Of a stretch of 64,000 bases of DNA, positions 43,818 through 51,490 are shown in pieces; position 1 is the first letter of the stretch; each line of letters starts with the position of its first letter. The stretch is from Oceanobacillus neutriphilus. GTDB taxonomy: Bacteria > Bacillota > Bacilli > Bacillales > Amphibacillaceae. The stretch spans positions 62,001-126,000 of the forward strand of contig NZ_BMLW01000013.1 of assembly GCF_014645515.1 (NCBI RefSeq). Direction: 5' to 3'. Position numbers and translations under genes: made by a program. The notes below the pieces were generated by a model, which saw only the letters and a program-made list of their open reading frames with translations, ran no database searches and was not told the DNA's origin.

Positions 43818-44306
43818 TTATATTTTAAACACTTGAATGAGACACTGTTCATCATCAACTATTTCATGTCTCTCTTCATATTGAATATTTAGTTTCGTGT
43901 AAAGCTTTTTCCAAAATGAAATCGCCGGTTTGTTTTCAACAAGCTCAATGACAAAATATTTTCCGCTCTTCTCTTGAAATAATTTTTCAATGGCTTGCTT
44001 ACCCATACCTTTACCTTTGTATTTATTTAATATAAAAATGTCATTTACTCCAAAATCGTTCTCCTTTTTCAAAAACGGACGCTCCAATAGCAATATAAAA
44101 CCTATGATATTATCATCCAATTTTATAAAATACGGTGAAAGTCCGTCTACTTCCCAGAGTTTATCCAAGCTTTCGTATTCAAAGGAAGCCTCTGCCCCAA
44201 TGTCAATCATTGAAGTGAATTTCGATAGGTCATGAAGATACAAAGAGTAAAGATTTCTTAATTTAGATTTTTCTGATTCTAAAATTTCTTTAAGTGTAAC
44301 AGCCAT
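43818..44306 (-). CDS. GNAT-family N-acetyltransferase
   Basis: 162 residues from the ATG at 44306, about eight bases after GGGAGAGG. The acetyl-CoA motif is ILNKYKGKGMGKQAIEKLF (about 98-116), with the canonical (Q/R)xxGxG/A replaced by KGKGMG. This region is followed by ENKPAISFWKKLY, the typical GNAT segment with the active-site Tyr. The substrate is unknown. It has its own promoter in the 475-bp upstream gap. Confidence 0.8.
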   Translation of the reverse strand: MAVTLKEILESEKSKLRNLYSLYLHDLSKFTSMIDIGAEASFEYESLDKLWEVDGLSPYFIKLDDNIIGFILLLERPFLKKENDFGVNDIFILNKYKGKGMGKQAIEKLFQEKSGKYFVIELVENKPAISFWKKLYTKLNIQYEERHEIVDDEQCLIQVFKI

Positions 44307-44781
44307 CTTACTAATCCTCTCTCCCATCAATTTATATATTCATTGTTCAACAATTTTACCCTGTCAGTCCAGTTCTTTTACTCAGATAATAACATAATAT
44401 CTAACAGTTTAATTGCAAATTTCTGAAACTAATAACAGAAAAAAGGATATTACTTGATAATTTCATTTTTTAAACTTATATCGATTACTGTGTGCTATTA
44501 AATTTCCTTTTCAACAAATAACAAAATTAGTGTTGCCAATGGACCTAATACGAGAGAAATTAAAAACCAATTTTATTTAACTTTAATGACTATTCGCAGT
44601 TTAACAACTTACATTTCGATTTGAGGTTCCAAAAAATTAAAAATAAGAAAATAAGACCATCGTTTGATGGTCTCACTTGTTCAGTTCTTGCTATCAATAT
44701 AGATGAAGGAATAGAGACGCTTATGAAACAATCACGCCCGATTATAAATTTTCTTCAATCATCTAATTTATCATTAAACCG
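44307..44781. other. Spacer with one terminator
   Basis: 475 bp. The only clear feature is the hairpin at 44654-44673. A 60-codon frame at 44621-44803 runs over the end of the next gene and has no ribosome site, so I leave it out. Confidence 0.55.
44654..44673 (-). terminator. Terminator of the CatB-like gene
   Basis: AGACCATC pairs with GATGGTCT around GTTT; T-rich sequence follows on the minus strand. It closely resembles the hairpin at 46139-46162. Confidence 0.7.
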
Positions 44782-45438
44782 TTATGATTTTATTTCTCTT
44801 TGATAAAAGTCATATAATTGGTCAATAGAAGAGCTGGACAAAATATGACTGGCTTGTTCAATTTTCTCACGTTCCCAATTATACCAGCGCATTTCTTTTA
44901 ATTTCTTGATTTCTTCATCTGTGAATCGTTTCTTTATCTCTTTCATAGGGTTTCCGCCTACTATCGTGTATGGCGCCACATCTTTTGTAACGACTGATCC
45001 TGCTGCAACAATTGCACCTTCACCTATCCTCACACCAGGCATAATCATTGCATTCATACCAATCCAGGCATCACTTTCGATGATGGTATCCCCTTTTGGC
45101 TGATAAGATTCTTCAATCTGATCCATAAACGGATACACGGTAGTCCATTCAGGATGATGATTGTGGTTTCCACCCATCAAAATAATTACACCACTTGCAA
45201 TGCACACGTAATTCCCTATAATTAACTTATCTATAGCCCAGCCATAGTCTTCGATAGGGTTAAATAACTTCCTTGATTTTTCATCTCCCCATAAATACCT
45301 GACGCATCCATCTTCAAAATCATAATTATCGTAATAACCGGAATAATAGGAGTATTCCCCTACTTCAATCATTGGGTTGCTAACAATATCCTTTAAATAC
45401 TTAATTTCAGACCAGTGGTTAAATTGATGTTGTTTCAT
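44782..45438 (-). CDS. CatB/Vat-like O-acetyltransferase
   Basis: 218 residues. A left-handed beta-helix of hexapeptide repeats (IIESDAWIGMNAMIMPGVRIGEGAIVAAGS region, about 118-150) and the family histidine motif GGNHNHHPEW (about 88-97) place it among the xenobiotic acetyltransferases that inactivate chloramphenicol or streptogramin A. Whether it confers resistance is not known. The ATG at 45438 follows GAGGG. A promoter, a 17-codon leader peptide and a hairpin lie upstream, which suggests induction by a ribosome-binding drug. Confidence 0.85.
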   Translation of the reverse strand: MKQHQFNHWSEIKYLKDIVSNPMIEVGEYSYYSGYYDNYDFEDGCVRYLWGDEKSRKLFNPIEDYGWAIDKLIIGNYVCIASGVIILMGGNHNHHPEWTTVYPFMDQIEESYQPKGDTIIESDAWIGMNAMIMPGVRIGEGAIVAAGSVVTKDVAPYTIVGGNPMKEIKKRFTDEEIKKLKEMRWYNWEREKIEQASHILSSSSIDQLYDFYQREIKS

Positions 45439-45449
45439 TCTTTTCCCTC

Positions 45450-45486
45450 GCTTCTAAGTTTGATAAATCATTTTTTACTTAGAAGC
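45450..45486 (-). promoter_or_regulatory. Attenuator hairpin of the CatB-like gene
   Basis: GCTTCTAAGT (45450-45459) pairs perfectly with ACTTAGAAGC (45477-45486). On the transcript the 5' arm covers the last codons and stop of the leader peptide, and the 3' arm ends right before the GAGGG ribosome site of the acetyltransferase. A ribosome stalled in the leader would open it. Confidence 0.6.
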
Positions 45487-45532
45487 TTGATGCCGTAGCA
45501 ACATTCTTAAACCGCTTCAAACGACGAACCAT
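45479..45532 (-). CDS. Leader peptide of the CatB-like gene
   Basis: A 17-codon frame, MVRRLKRFKNVATASSF, begins at the ATG at 45532 after AAAGGATGAGG. An in-frame ATG three codons earlier (45541) is an alternative start. It is basic and unlike a functional protein. Its stop lies inside the hairpin arm, as expected for a regulatory leader that senses translation inhibitors. Confidence 0.55.
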   Translation of the reverse strand: MVRRLKRFKNVATASSF

Positions 45533-45563
45533 CGTCCTCATCCTTTTCCTATTTAATGGGGAG

Positions 45564-45593
45564 ATTATAACAACCCGATTATCTGTTTGTCAA
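45564..45593 (-). promoter_or_regulatory. Sigma-A promoter of the CatB-like gene
   Basis: On the minus strand: consensus -35 TTGACA (45588-45593), 18-bp spacer, consensus -10 TATAAT (45564-45569). It drives the leader peptide and the acetyltransferase. Confidence 0.8.
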
Positions 45594-45640
45594 ATTTCCC
45601 TTTATAGAACAAATATACTCAGATTTTTGAACATTGTCTT

Positions 45641-45949
45641 TTAAAACAAATGAAGTTCCTTTATTCCTTTCCTTGTTTCATCAGTCCCCAGCTCGTACAA
45701 TTTACGATAAATGGCAATCAGATACTTCTCATAGGTATCCCGTTTTGCATCAACAGGCCGTTCATCAAATGGCTTTCCCACGAATTTAACTGCGTCTTTT
45801 GCATTTTTTTCTTTTTTCGCAAACAGGACTTCGATTTCTTTTACCTCTTCTGGTGTTGCATATATCTCATACTCAATACCGTTATCAGGCAGCGAAACTT
45901 CACTGATTTCTTCCGTATCAACTGTTACAAAGTATTTATTTCGTACCAT
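45641..45949 (-). CDS. Hypothetical cytoplasmic protein
   Basis: 102 residues, charged, no signal or membrane segment. AGGGAGG precedes the ATG, with spacing of nine. The N-terminal half contains beta-type sequence (KYFVTVDTEEISEV, IEYEIYATPEEV) and the C-terminal half is helical. I do not recognise the family and the neighbours give no hint. Confidence 0.7.
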   Translation of the reverse strand: MVRNKYFVTVDTEEISEVSLPDNGIEYEIYATPEEVKEIEVLFAKKEKNAKDAVKFVGKPFDERPVDAKRDTYEKYLIAIYRKLYELGTDETRKGIKELHLF

Positions 45950-46138
45950 TATTGGAAACCTCCCTTTTCTTATAGGGCTTTTCCCTTTTTAACCGGGTTA
46001 AAACTTCTCTTTAAGATTATAAGAAAATGTTAGCCGGATTGTAATATTTCTAAAAAATCGTTTGGAATTCGAGCTTTAATCATTATACTTGTTCAATCTC
46101 TATCACGCCGAAGTACTCTAAAATTACGCCGAAAGAAA

Positions 46139-46162
46139 AAAGACCATCATTTGATGATCTTA
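46139..46162 (-). terminator. Intrinsic terminator
   Basis: On the minus strand AAGATCATC pairs with GATGGTCTT (one mismatch) and is followed by six T. It ends the membrane protein gene at 46221 and nearly repeats the hairpin at 44654-44673. Confidence 0.75.
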
Positions 46163-46220
46163 CTTTTCATATCTTAAACACAATAGGTTAACATTTCCTT
46201 CGTCCAACAGCTTTTATCTT

Positions 46221-46676
46221 TTATACTTCCATATTCTTTTTGTTTGCCAACGTGTCTATCAGCCAAAAAAAGACGCTCGGATAAATAGACAGGAATATAA
46301 AATTCATTATCACTTCTCTGTTATTAAAATCAGGGAAACCTCCACTTAAAGCGAAATATGCCAATAAAGCAATTACTATTCCCGCTAAGGCATGCAGGAC
46401 AGCTCTCAAAGTATTCCCGGCTTGTGTATTCATCACCCCTGATGTTATTTTATCAATTCCCGCAGAGGCTGGAACCCCCGCAAGAAAGACAATCGGGGCT
46501 ATATACCAGAGGGAAAACAAAAAAGAAAATAATAAAACTTCCGAAGCAACTGCAAAAAATGCTGTATTAGATTCCCCGCTTGCAGATTCAGTTATCATAA
46601 TAAATACAAATCCCATATTGAAAGAAGTAATACATGCTGCTAATAGCTTACTTTTTGAAAAAACATTTTTTAACAT
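46221..46676 (-). CDS. Four-helix membrane protein of unknown function
   Basis: 151 residues, four hydrophobic segments (about 10-30, 44-66, 88-112, 120-142). It carries no motif I recognise. AAAGGGCG precedes the ATG. It stands alone between the hypothetical gene and the beta-helix gene. Confidence 0.7.
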   Translation of the reverse strand: MLKNVFSKSKLLAACITSFNMGFVFIMITESASGESNTAFFAVASEVLLFSFLFSLWYIAPIVFLAGVPASAGIDKITSGVMNTQAGNTLRAVLHALAGIVIALLAYFALSGGFPDFNNREVIMNFIFLSIYPSVFFWLIDTLANKKNMEV

Positions 46677-46745
46677 AACAACGCCCTTTACTGAATCTCA
46701 ATTATATCCATTAAAAACAGTAATTCTTTTTGAAATTTCCCTGCT

Positions 46746-48086
46746 CTATTCTTCTTCATCCTCATAAATATATTGTGAAGTTTCATCACTGCCGGAAGCC
46801 TCAATAAATGCAGAAAAAGAAGTATACCACTCATCCTTCCAAATCCAGATTCCCTCTAGTCCCTGTTCTTTATAATAGGTATTTTCAGTCAAAAGATTAT
46901 CCTGATTTTCCTGAAAGAAATTGGCAATAAAAATACGTGATGCACTGGCAGTAAATTTGTTTTCTTTTATCTCATTATCATGCACATTATACTGAAATAG
47001 AAGCTGTCCGCCGTCTAACTCTTTTGTGTCATTTCGAAAGAGAGTATTACCCGAAATCAACGTATCACGGGTACCGCCCCTATCTTCGTCATACCCTCCA
47101 ATAGATATACCGGTATAATAATTATTTGAAACCAGATTGTCTATAATTTGAATATCCTCAGCATACTTTCCTGCATGTTCTGACGTAGCTTCAATTCCAA
47201 TATCGTTCTCATACAATTCATTTTTTTCGATAAGTATATTTTTCCCGCCATCCACGTAAATAGCCGCTGCACTGTACTCACCGCCATACGCCGGGTTGGA
47301 AAAAGAGGATATATGGTGAACCGTATTATTTTGCACCATACCGTTCCGGACATAATCAGCATCAGAATTATCGGCAACACCTTCGTATCCTATCAGATCA
47401 ATTCCGATATTATCACTGTGCCGCACCATGTTTTCTTCTACTGTAAATCCATCAATATCTCCATTTAATACAATTGATTCACTGGTACCCAGCTTTAAAT
47501 CCTCAACGATATTATGTACGATATTTATATCCTTCATGGAACTTGTTCCATATACAGCAATTCCATGACCGTTTCCTTCTTCATGCCATGTCTTTATCTC
47601 CTTAACATTATTGTCCCTTACTGTAATATGACTGCTGGAACCAGTGATAAAAATGCCCATTACTGTTTCATCCATTACATCTGTCGTTACATTTTCTATC
47701 GTTAGTCCTTCTATATTTATATAATTCTTATCCTCCAGAACAACAAGCGCCTGGTCTCCGTCTGCAGAATCCAGGTTTGCACCATCAAGGATCACTTCTT
47801 CCTCATCATATGCCTGAAAAGTGATTGGCTCCTGCTTGGTACCGCTATACTGAACAATCAGCGGCTCCTCATATGTTCCTTCACGAATATATACCGTTGT
47901 GCCTGCTTCTGCTTCCGAGCTGGCTTTAGCAATTGTTCGAAATGGCTGTTCCTGTGTACCGTCATTTTGATCGTCTCCATCCATCGCTACATAAATTTCC
48001 TGGTTTGCCGGATGAAATGAGCAGAAAGCAAATAAAACACTGGCAGCTGCGCATCCTAATACAATAAATAGCCCCATTTTTTTCAT
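46746..48086 (-). CDS. Secreted right-handed parallel beta-helix protein
   Basis: 446 residues: signal peptide (about 1-25, with a Cys at 22 that is not in a clear lipobox), an entry motif IYVAMDGDDQNDGTQEQPFRTIAKA (in parts, about 31-55; DUF1565-like), then many PbH1 repeats such as ITVRDNNVKEI, INIVHNIVEDL and ILIEKNELYEN. The fold is that of family 9 pectate lyases and related polysaccharide-active proteins. The substrate is not readable; it acts outside the cell. TAGGAG precedes the ATG. It is 9 bp downstream of the small YtzI-like gene and probably cotranscribed with it. Confidence 0.85.
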   Translation of the reverse strand: MKKMGLFIVLGCAAASVLFAFCSFHPANQEIYVAMDGDDQNDGTQEQPFRTIAKASSEAEAGTTVYIREGTYEEPLIVQYSGTKQEPITFQAYDEEEVILDGANLDSADGDQALVVLEDKNYINIEGLTIENVTTDVMDETVMGIFITGSSSHITVRDNNVKEIKTWHEEGNGHGIAVYGTSSMKDINIVHNIVEDLKLGTSESIVLNGDIDGFTVEENMVRHSDNIGIDLIGYEGVADNSDADYVRNGMVQNNTVHHISSFSNPAYGGEYSAAAIYVDGGKNILIEKNELYENDIGIEATSEHAGKYAEDIQIIDNLVSNNYYTGISIGGYDEDRGGTRDTLISGNTLFRNDTKELDGGQLLFQYNVHDNEIKENKFTASASRIFIANFFQENQDNLLTENTYYKEQGLEGIWIWKDEWYTSFSAFIEASGSDETSQYIYEDEEE

Positions 48087-48095
48087 AGTTATCTC

Positions 48096-48287
48096 CTAAT
48101 CGATCTTATTTTTTTCTTTTTTCTCGTTCTCATCATCATTGTCATTATCCTTGTTCTCCTCTTCATTAGGAAGCGGATCTATTTTATGCTTATAGCCATA
48201 TCCTTTTGATAAAGTGACCATAGATAGAATAATAACCATTGCTACCACGATGACTGAAACAACAATTACCGCAATATAGGATCCCAT
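48096..48287 (-). CDS. YtzI-like small membrane protein
   Basis: 63 residues: one N-terminal helix (about 5-27), then KGYGYKHKIDPLPNEEE and a highly charged Asn/Asp/Glu/Lys tail. The KGYxYKHxIDPLP segment recalls the small YtzI proteins of Bacilli; I recall this only from memory. Function unknown. GGAGGT precedes the ATG. Confidence 0.65.
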   Translation of the reverse strand: MGSYIAVIVVSVIVVAMVIILSMVTLSKGYGYKHKIDPLPNEEENKDNDNDDENEKKEKNKID

Positions 48288-48631
48288 GATATACCTCCAT
48301 CATTATCTTCTTAACTTCTATCCTATTAAACTATACATTCCTTTTCAATTTATTTCTACTCTTCCACAAAAATGTTGTTCCTGAGTTATTTAGAGAATAA
48401 GCAACTATACTACTGGATATATTGGTATTTTCAAGATATTTTCCAATCATTCCATTAAACAGCAAATAAAGCATATTTTTGCTGAAATATGCAGTTTGAG
48501 AATCTTTTTCTTTCTCTGTAACATATTTGTTATCCTATGTTGATTTCATGTAATATTCTTTTTTTTAGAATAGCGGCATTGTTAATCAGCATTTTTTATT
48601 ATTTATTAATCTTTTAAGGGGGAGCATTTAG
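48288..48631. other. Spacer upstream of ehuB
   Basis: 344 bp, AT-rich. It contains a small hairpin, GCATATTT/AAATATGC (48471-48492), which may be an operator, and the ribosome site of ehuB. I could not assign a clear promoter. Confidence 0.5.
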
Positions 48632-49492
48632 TTGAAGAAAAAAATACCACTTATTGGGCTGGCTCTATTTCTATCGCTGCTGGCAGCCTGCGGCGGATCA
48701 GATAATAGTCTGGAAAGTATCCAAGATTCCGGCACGGTTGAAGTCGGTTTCGCCAATGAATCACCTTACGCTTATGAAGAAGATGGTGAATTAAAAGGTG
48801 CAGCAGTTGATATTGCTACAGCAGTTTTTGCTGAACTCGGAGTTGACAATGTCGAAGGTAAATTATCCGATTTTGGTGAACTGATTCCAGGAGTACAAGC
48901 AGGGCAGTTTGATGTTGTTACCGCTGGTATGGCTATCAACTCAGATCGTTGTGAAAACGCGCTTTTTGGTGAGCCGGAAATGGTATATGGAGAAGGACTT
49001 GTTGTTGAAGCAGGCAATCCATTATCCATTGAAAGCTATGAAGATATTGCAGATAACCCGGATGTGACAGTAGTTGTTATGGAAGGCGCAACAGAAATTG
49101 AATTTCTAAAATCAGAAGGTGTAGATGACGATCAGATTATTACTGCCTCTGATATTCCTGCAACTTTTTCAGCTATTCAAGCAGGACGCGCTGATGCAAC
49201 AACTGGTACAGAAATGACTGTTCGCGAAGCATTTGAATCTGCGGACACGGAGGACTTAGAGATCATCGAAAGCTTTGAACAGCCTGATATAGACGGTGTA
49301 CCAAGCTATGGAGCGGCTGCATTCAGTCTGGAAAATGAAGAGCTTCGTGATGCCTATAACGAAAAATTAGAAGAGTTAAAAGAGGATGGCACTGTTGCTG
49401 AATTACTGGAACAAAATGGATTTCATCCGGAAAGCAATTTTGTTGAAGCCGGCTCTGTAACAGCGGAGCAGGTATGTCAGGGTGAATATTAA
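48632..49492 (+). CDS. Ectoine/hydroxyectoine-binding lipoprotein EhuB
   Basis: 286 residues starting at a TTG that follows AAGGGGGAGC. Lipobox LAACGG (lipid Cys near residue 20), SBP family 3 domain with VGFANESPYAYEEDGELKGAAVDIA (in parts, about 37-60), and the EhuB-typical INSDRCENALFGEP near residue 108 and the C-terminal VEAGSVTAEQVCQGEY. It captures ectoine or hydroxyectoine outside the membrane for the EhuCDA transporter. The compatible solutes protect against salt and can serve as nutrients. A terminator-like hairpin follows directly, then an inserted element separates it from ehuC. Confidence 0.92.
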   Translation: MKKKIPLIGLALFLSLLAACGGSDNSLESIQDSGTVEVGFANESPYAYEEDGELKGAAVDIATAVFAELGVDNVEGKLSDFGELIPGVQAGQFDVVTAGMAINSDRCENALFGEPEMVYGEGLVVEAGNPLSIESYEDIADNPDVTVVVMEGATEIEFLKSEGVDDDQIITASDIPATFSAIQAGRADATTGTEMTVREAFESADTEDLEIIESFEQPDIDGVPSYGAAAFSLENEELRDAYNEKLEELKEDGTVAELLEQNGFHPESNFVEAGSVTAEQVCQGEY

Positions 49493-49530
49493 TCTTGAAA
49501 GTGGATGAAACAGATATTTTTTAGACTCCA

Positions 49531-49571
49531 TAGGGCGGTTCCTTCACGCAAGGAGCGCCCTATCTTTCTTT
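49531..49571 (+). terminator. Hairpin after ehuB
   Basis: TAGGGCG-CCTT pairs with AAGG-CGCCCTA around CACGC, followed by TCTTTCTTTTT. Such a hairpin after the binding-protein gene is common in ABC operons and may allow partial read-through, but here an element is also inserted just beyond. Confidence 0.8.
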
Positions 49572-49579
49572 TTAATGAA

Positions 49580-50054
49580 CTCAACTTTCGCACCTAAGAA
49601 TAAACATATAACCCTGCTGTTCCAGGATGTACATGGTCTCTATTACCATGCTTGCTTTTAGCAGTTCAAATCATGACAGCATGAATAATCCATATCGAGA
49701 ATAGCTTTCATGCACCAAAAATAAGGATTGCTGAACATGTTTACCATGCAACACGAAAATTTGTTCTGTCAGATCTGCCTTTTATTTGTTCAGTTATTTC
49801 AGTATAAAATATCCTGCTAGCGGAGGCGGACCGTTTTGACTCCTGAGGGATTAGCACCATCTGAAGATCCACTTTTGCCAAGTGCTCTTCTTGGCAAAAG
49901 TTAGCTGAAGAGCGTGCCCCTAGGAAAGCAAAACGGTCCGCCGTAGCGGTCGCTTTACACTTTACCTTCTATCTTTGTCAACAGATATATGGAAGAAATG
50001 ACCAACCCATGTTCCTATGGATAGGAAGTTACTTTTTAAAGTGCGAAAGTTGAG
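49580..50054. mobile_element. 475-bp MITE-like element with TIRs and 5-bp target duplication
   Basis: CTCAACTTTCGCAC (49580-49593) is exactly complementary to GTGCGAAAGTTGAG (50041-50054), and weaker similarity continues inward. ATGAA directly abuts both ends (49575-49579 and 50055-50059), a 5-bp target-site duplication. No transposase frame is seen inside, so it is non-autonomous. It contains a copy of the dispersed nested-hairpin repeat. It lies between ehuB and ehuC. The parent transposon family was not identified. Confidence 0.8.
49821..49945 (+). repeat. Dispersed nested-hairpin repeat, copy 1
   Basis: Outer stem GGCGGACCGTTTTG (49825-49838) pairs perfectly with CAAAACGGTCCGCC (49929-49942). 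Inner stem ACTTTTGCCAAG (49871-49882) pairs with CTTGGCAAAAGT (49890-49901). Single-stranded segments GACTCCTGAGGGA and CCTAGGAAAGC match those of the copy at 60.2 kb. It is a member of a Bacillaceae dispersed repeat family that I recognise only generally. Confidence 0.7.
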
Positions 50055-50099
50055 ATGAATAATAAAATTCTAGTAAAAATATGTAAACACACAATAATT

Positions 50100-50777
50100 A
50101 TGAAGGAGGTACTTACCATTAGTGCTATATTCGAAATCGCCCCGCAATTATGGCGTGGTGTTCAAATAACCGTATCTATTTTAATTGCTTCTGCATTGTT
50201 TGCATATGCTATGTCATTTATAGCAGGGTTATGCCGGCTTTCTAATAATTTTCTATTACGAAAACTGACCGGATTTTACGTAGAACTATTTCGCGGAACA
50301 TCGTTGATTGTTCAGTTATTCTGGCTGTACTATGCTGTTCCGATGCTATTTGGAATTAATCTGGGCTCGAATTGGTGGATTGGTGTCATTGCAATTGGTT
50401 TAAATTATGGTGCATATCTTTCAGAGGTCGTCCGCAGCTCCATTTTATCTGTATCCCAAGGACAGTATGAAGCAGCAACTGCGTTAAATATGTCTTCTTT
50501 TCAAAGGATGCGTTTTATTATTTTTCCCCAGGCAGTACGTATGATGCTTCCTGAATTCGGAAACTATACCATTCAAATTTTAAAGGGGACCTCTCTCGTC
50601 TCTTTAATTGGCTTGACAGATATATTATATTACGGGGATGTGATGCGAAGTACCAGCTTATCTCTATCACCATTGATTTATCTAACCGCACTTATATTCT
50701 ATTTCATTTTAGCCCTTCCGTTAATTTTCCTTACCAGAAAGGCTGAGAAAATTGCCAAAAAGGGGGCAGCTAGCTGA
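50100..50777 (+). CDS. Ectoine ABC transporter permease EhuC
   Basis: 226 residues as read from the ATG at 50100. The permease body starts at IFEIAPQLWRGVQITVSIL, with five membrane helices and the EAA loop GQYEAATALNMSSFQRMRFIIFPQA. The start is unusual: a perfect AAGGAGGT (50103-50110) lies inside codons 2-4, seven bases before an ATT at 50118, so the cell may begin at that ATT. An ATG at 50055 in the same frame is created by the element's target duplication and has no ribosome site. It overlaps ehuD by one base. Confidence 0.88.
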   Translation: MKEVLTISAIFEIAPQLWRGVQITVSILIASALFAYAMSFIAGLCRLSNNFLLRKLTGFYVELFRGTSLIVQLFWLYYAVPMLFGINLGSNWWIGVIAIGLNYGAYLSEVVRSSILSVSQGQYEAATALNMSSFQRMRFIIFPQAVRMMLPEFGNYTIQILKGTSLVSLIGLTDILYYGDVMRSTSLSLSPLIYLTALIFYFILALPLIFLTRKAEKIAKKGAAS

Positions 50778-51490
50778 TGAATCTGAATTATTGGAGCTGG
50801 GATACGTTTTTTGATGCGTTACCAGTGATATTACAAGGGCTTGGAATTACGATAGGGCTGACATTTGCCAGCTATCTTTTTGCCTTAATTTTTGGTTTTT
50901 TGTGGACATTCTTACGGCGCATCCCAAACCGTTTTGTTCATTTTATTGTCACTTGGACGATGGAATTTATACGCTCTACGCCTCCACTTGTTCAATTATT
51001 TTTTATCTATTATGCCTTACCAGTGATACCTTATATTGGAATTTCACTCCACCCATTCGCTTGTGCCGTATTGGGACTTGGTATACACTTTAGTACGTAT
51101 ATTGGTGAAATTTATCGCTCTGGAATTGAAAATGTGGATAAAGGACAGTGGGAAGCTTCTACTGCTCTGAATATTTCTACATGGGATAAATGGCGAAAGA
51201 TTATTCTTCCGCAAGCAATCCCGCCAACCATTCCGATGCTTGGAAATTACTTTATTATTATGTTTAAAGAGGTTCCGCTTGCATCCACCATCGGGGTAGC
51301 CGGTATTATGCTGCTTGCCAGATCATATGGTGCTGAAAACTGGTCCTACCTTGAACCATTAACCATTGTAGGTATCATTTTCTTAGTACTAAGCTATCCT
51401 TCTGCAGTGCTAATTAAGAAGTTAGAGAATCGTTTCAACAAAAGATTCCATAAAAATCAAATTATGAAAGACAAAGGAGCAATGCAATAA
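50777..51490 (+). CDS. Ectoine ABC transporter permease EhuD
   Basis: 237 residues, five or six membrane helices, with the EAA loop KGQWEASTALNISTWDKWRKIILPQAIP (in parts, about 116-143). It is the second HisM-like permease of the Ehu system and should form a heterodimer with EhuC. AAAGGGGGC precedes its ATG, which shares a base with the ehuC stop. The end is joined to ehuA by one base (TAATG). Confidence 0.92.
   Translation: MNLNYWSWDTFFDALPVILQGLGITIGLTFASYLFALIFGFLWTFLRRIPNRFVHFIVTWTMEFIRSTPPLVQLFFIYYALPVIPYIGISLHPFACAVLGLGIHFSTYIGEIYRSGIENVDKGQWEASTALNISTWDKWRKIILPQAIPPTIPMLGNYFIIMFKEVPLASTIGVAGIMLLARSYGAENWSYLEPLTIVGIIFLVLSYPSAVLIKKLENRFNKRFHKNQIMKDKGAMQ

Noticed and set aside
44621-44803. 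Plus-strand frame of 60 codons overlapping the CatB-like gene end
   Set aside because: It runs through the terminator hairpin of the acetyltransferase gene and lacks a start signal.
49594-50040. Transposase remnant inside the 475-bp element
   Set aside because: All frames are broken by stops and no transposase motif can be read; the element is called non-autonomous.
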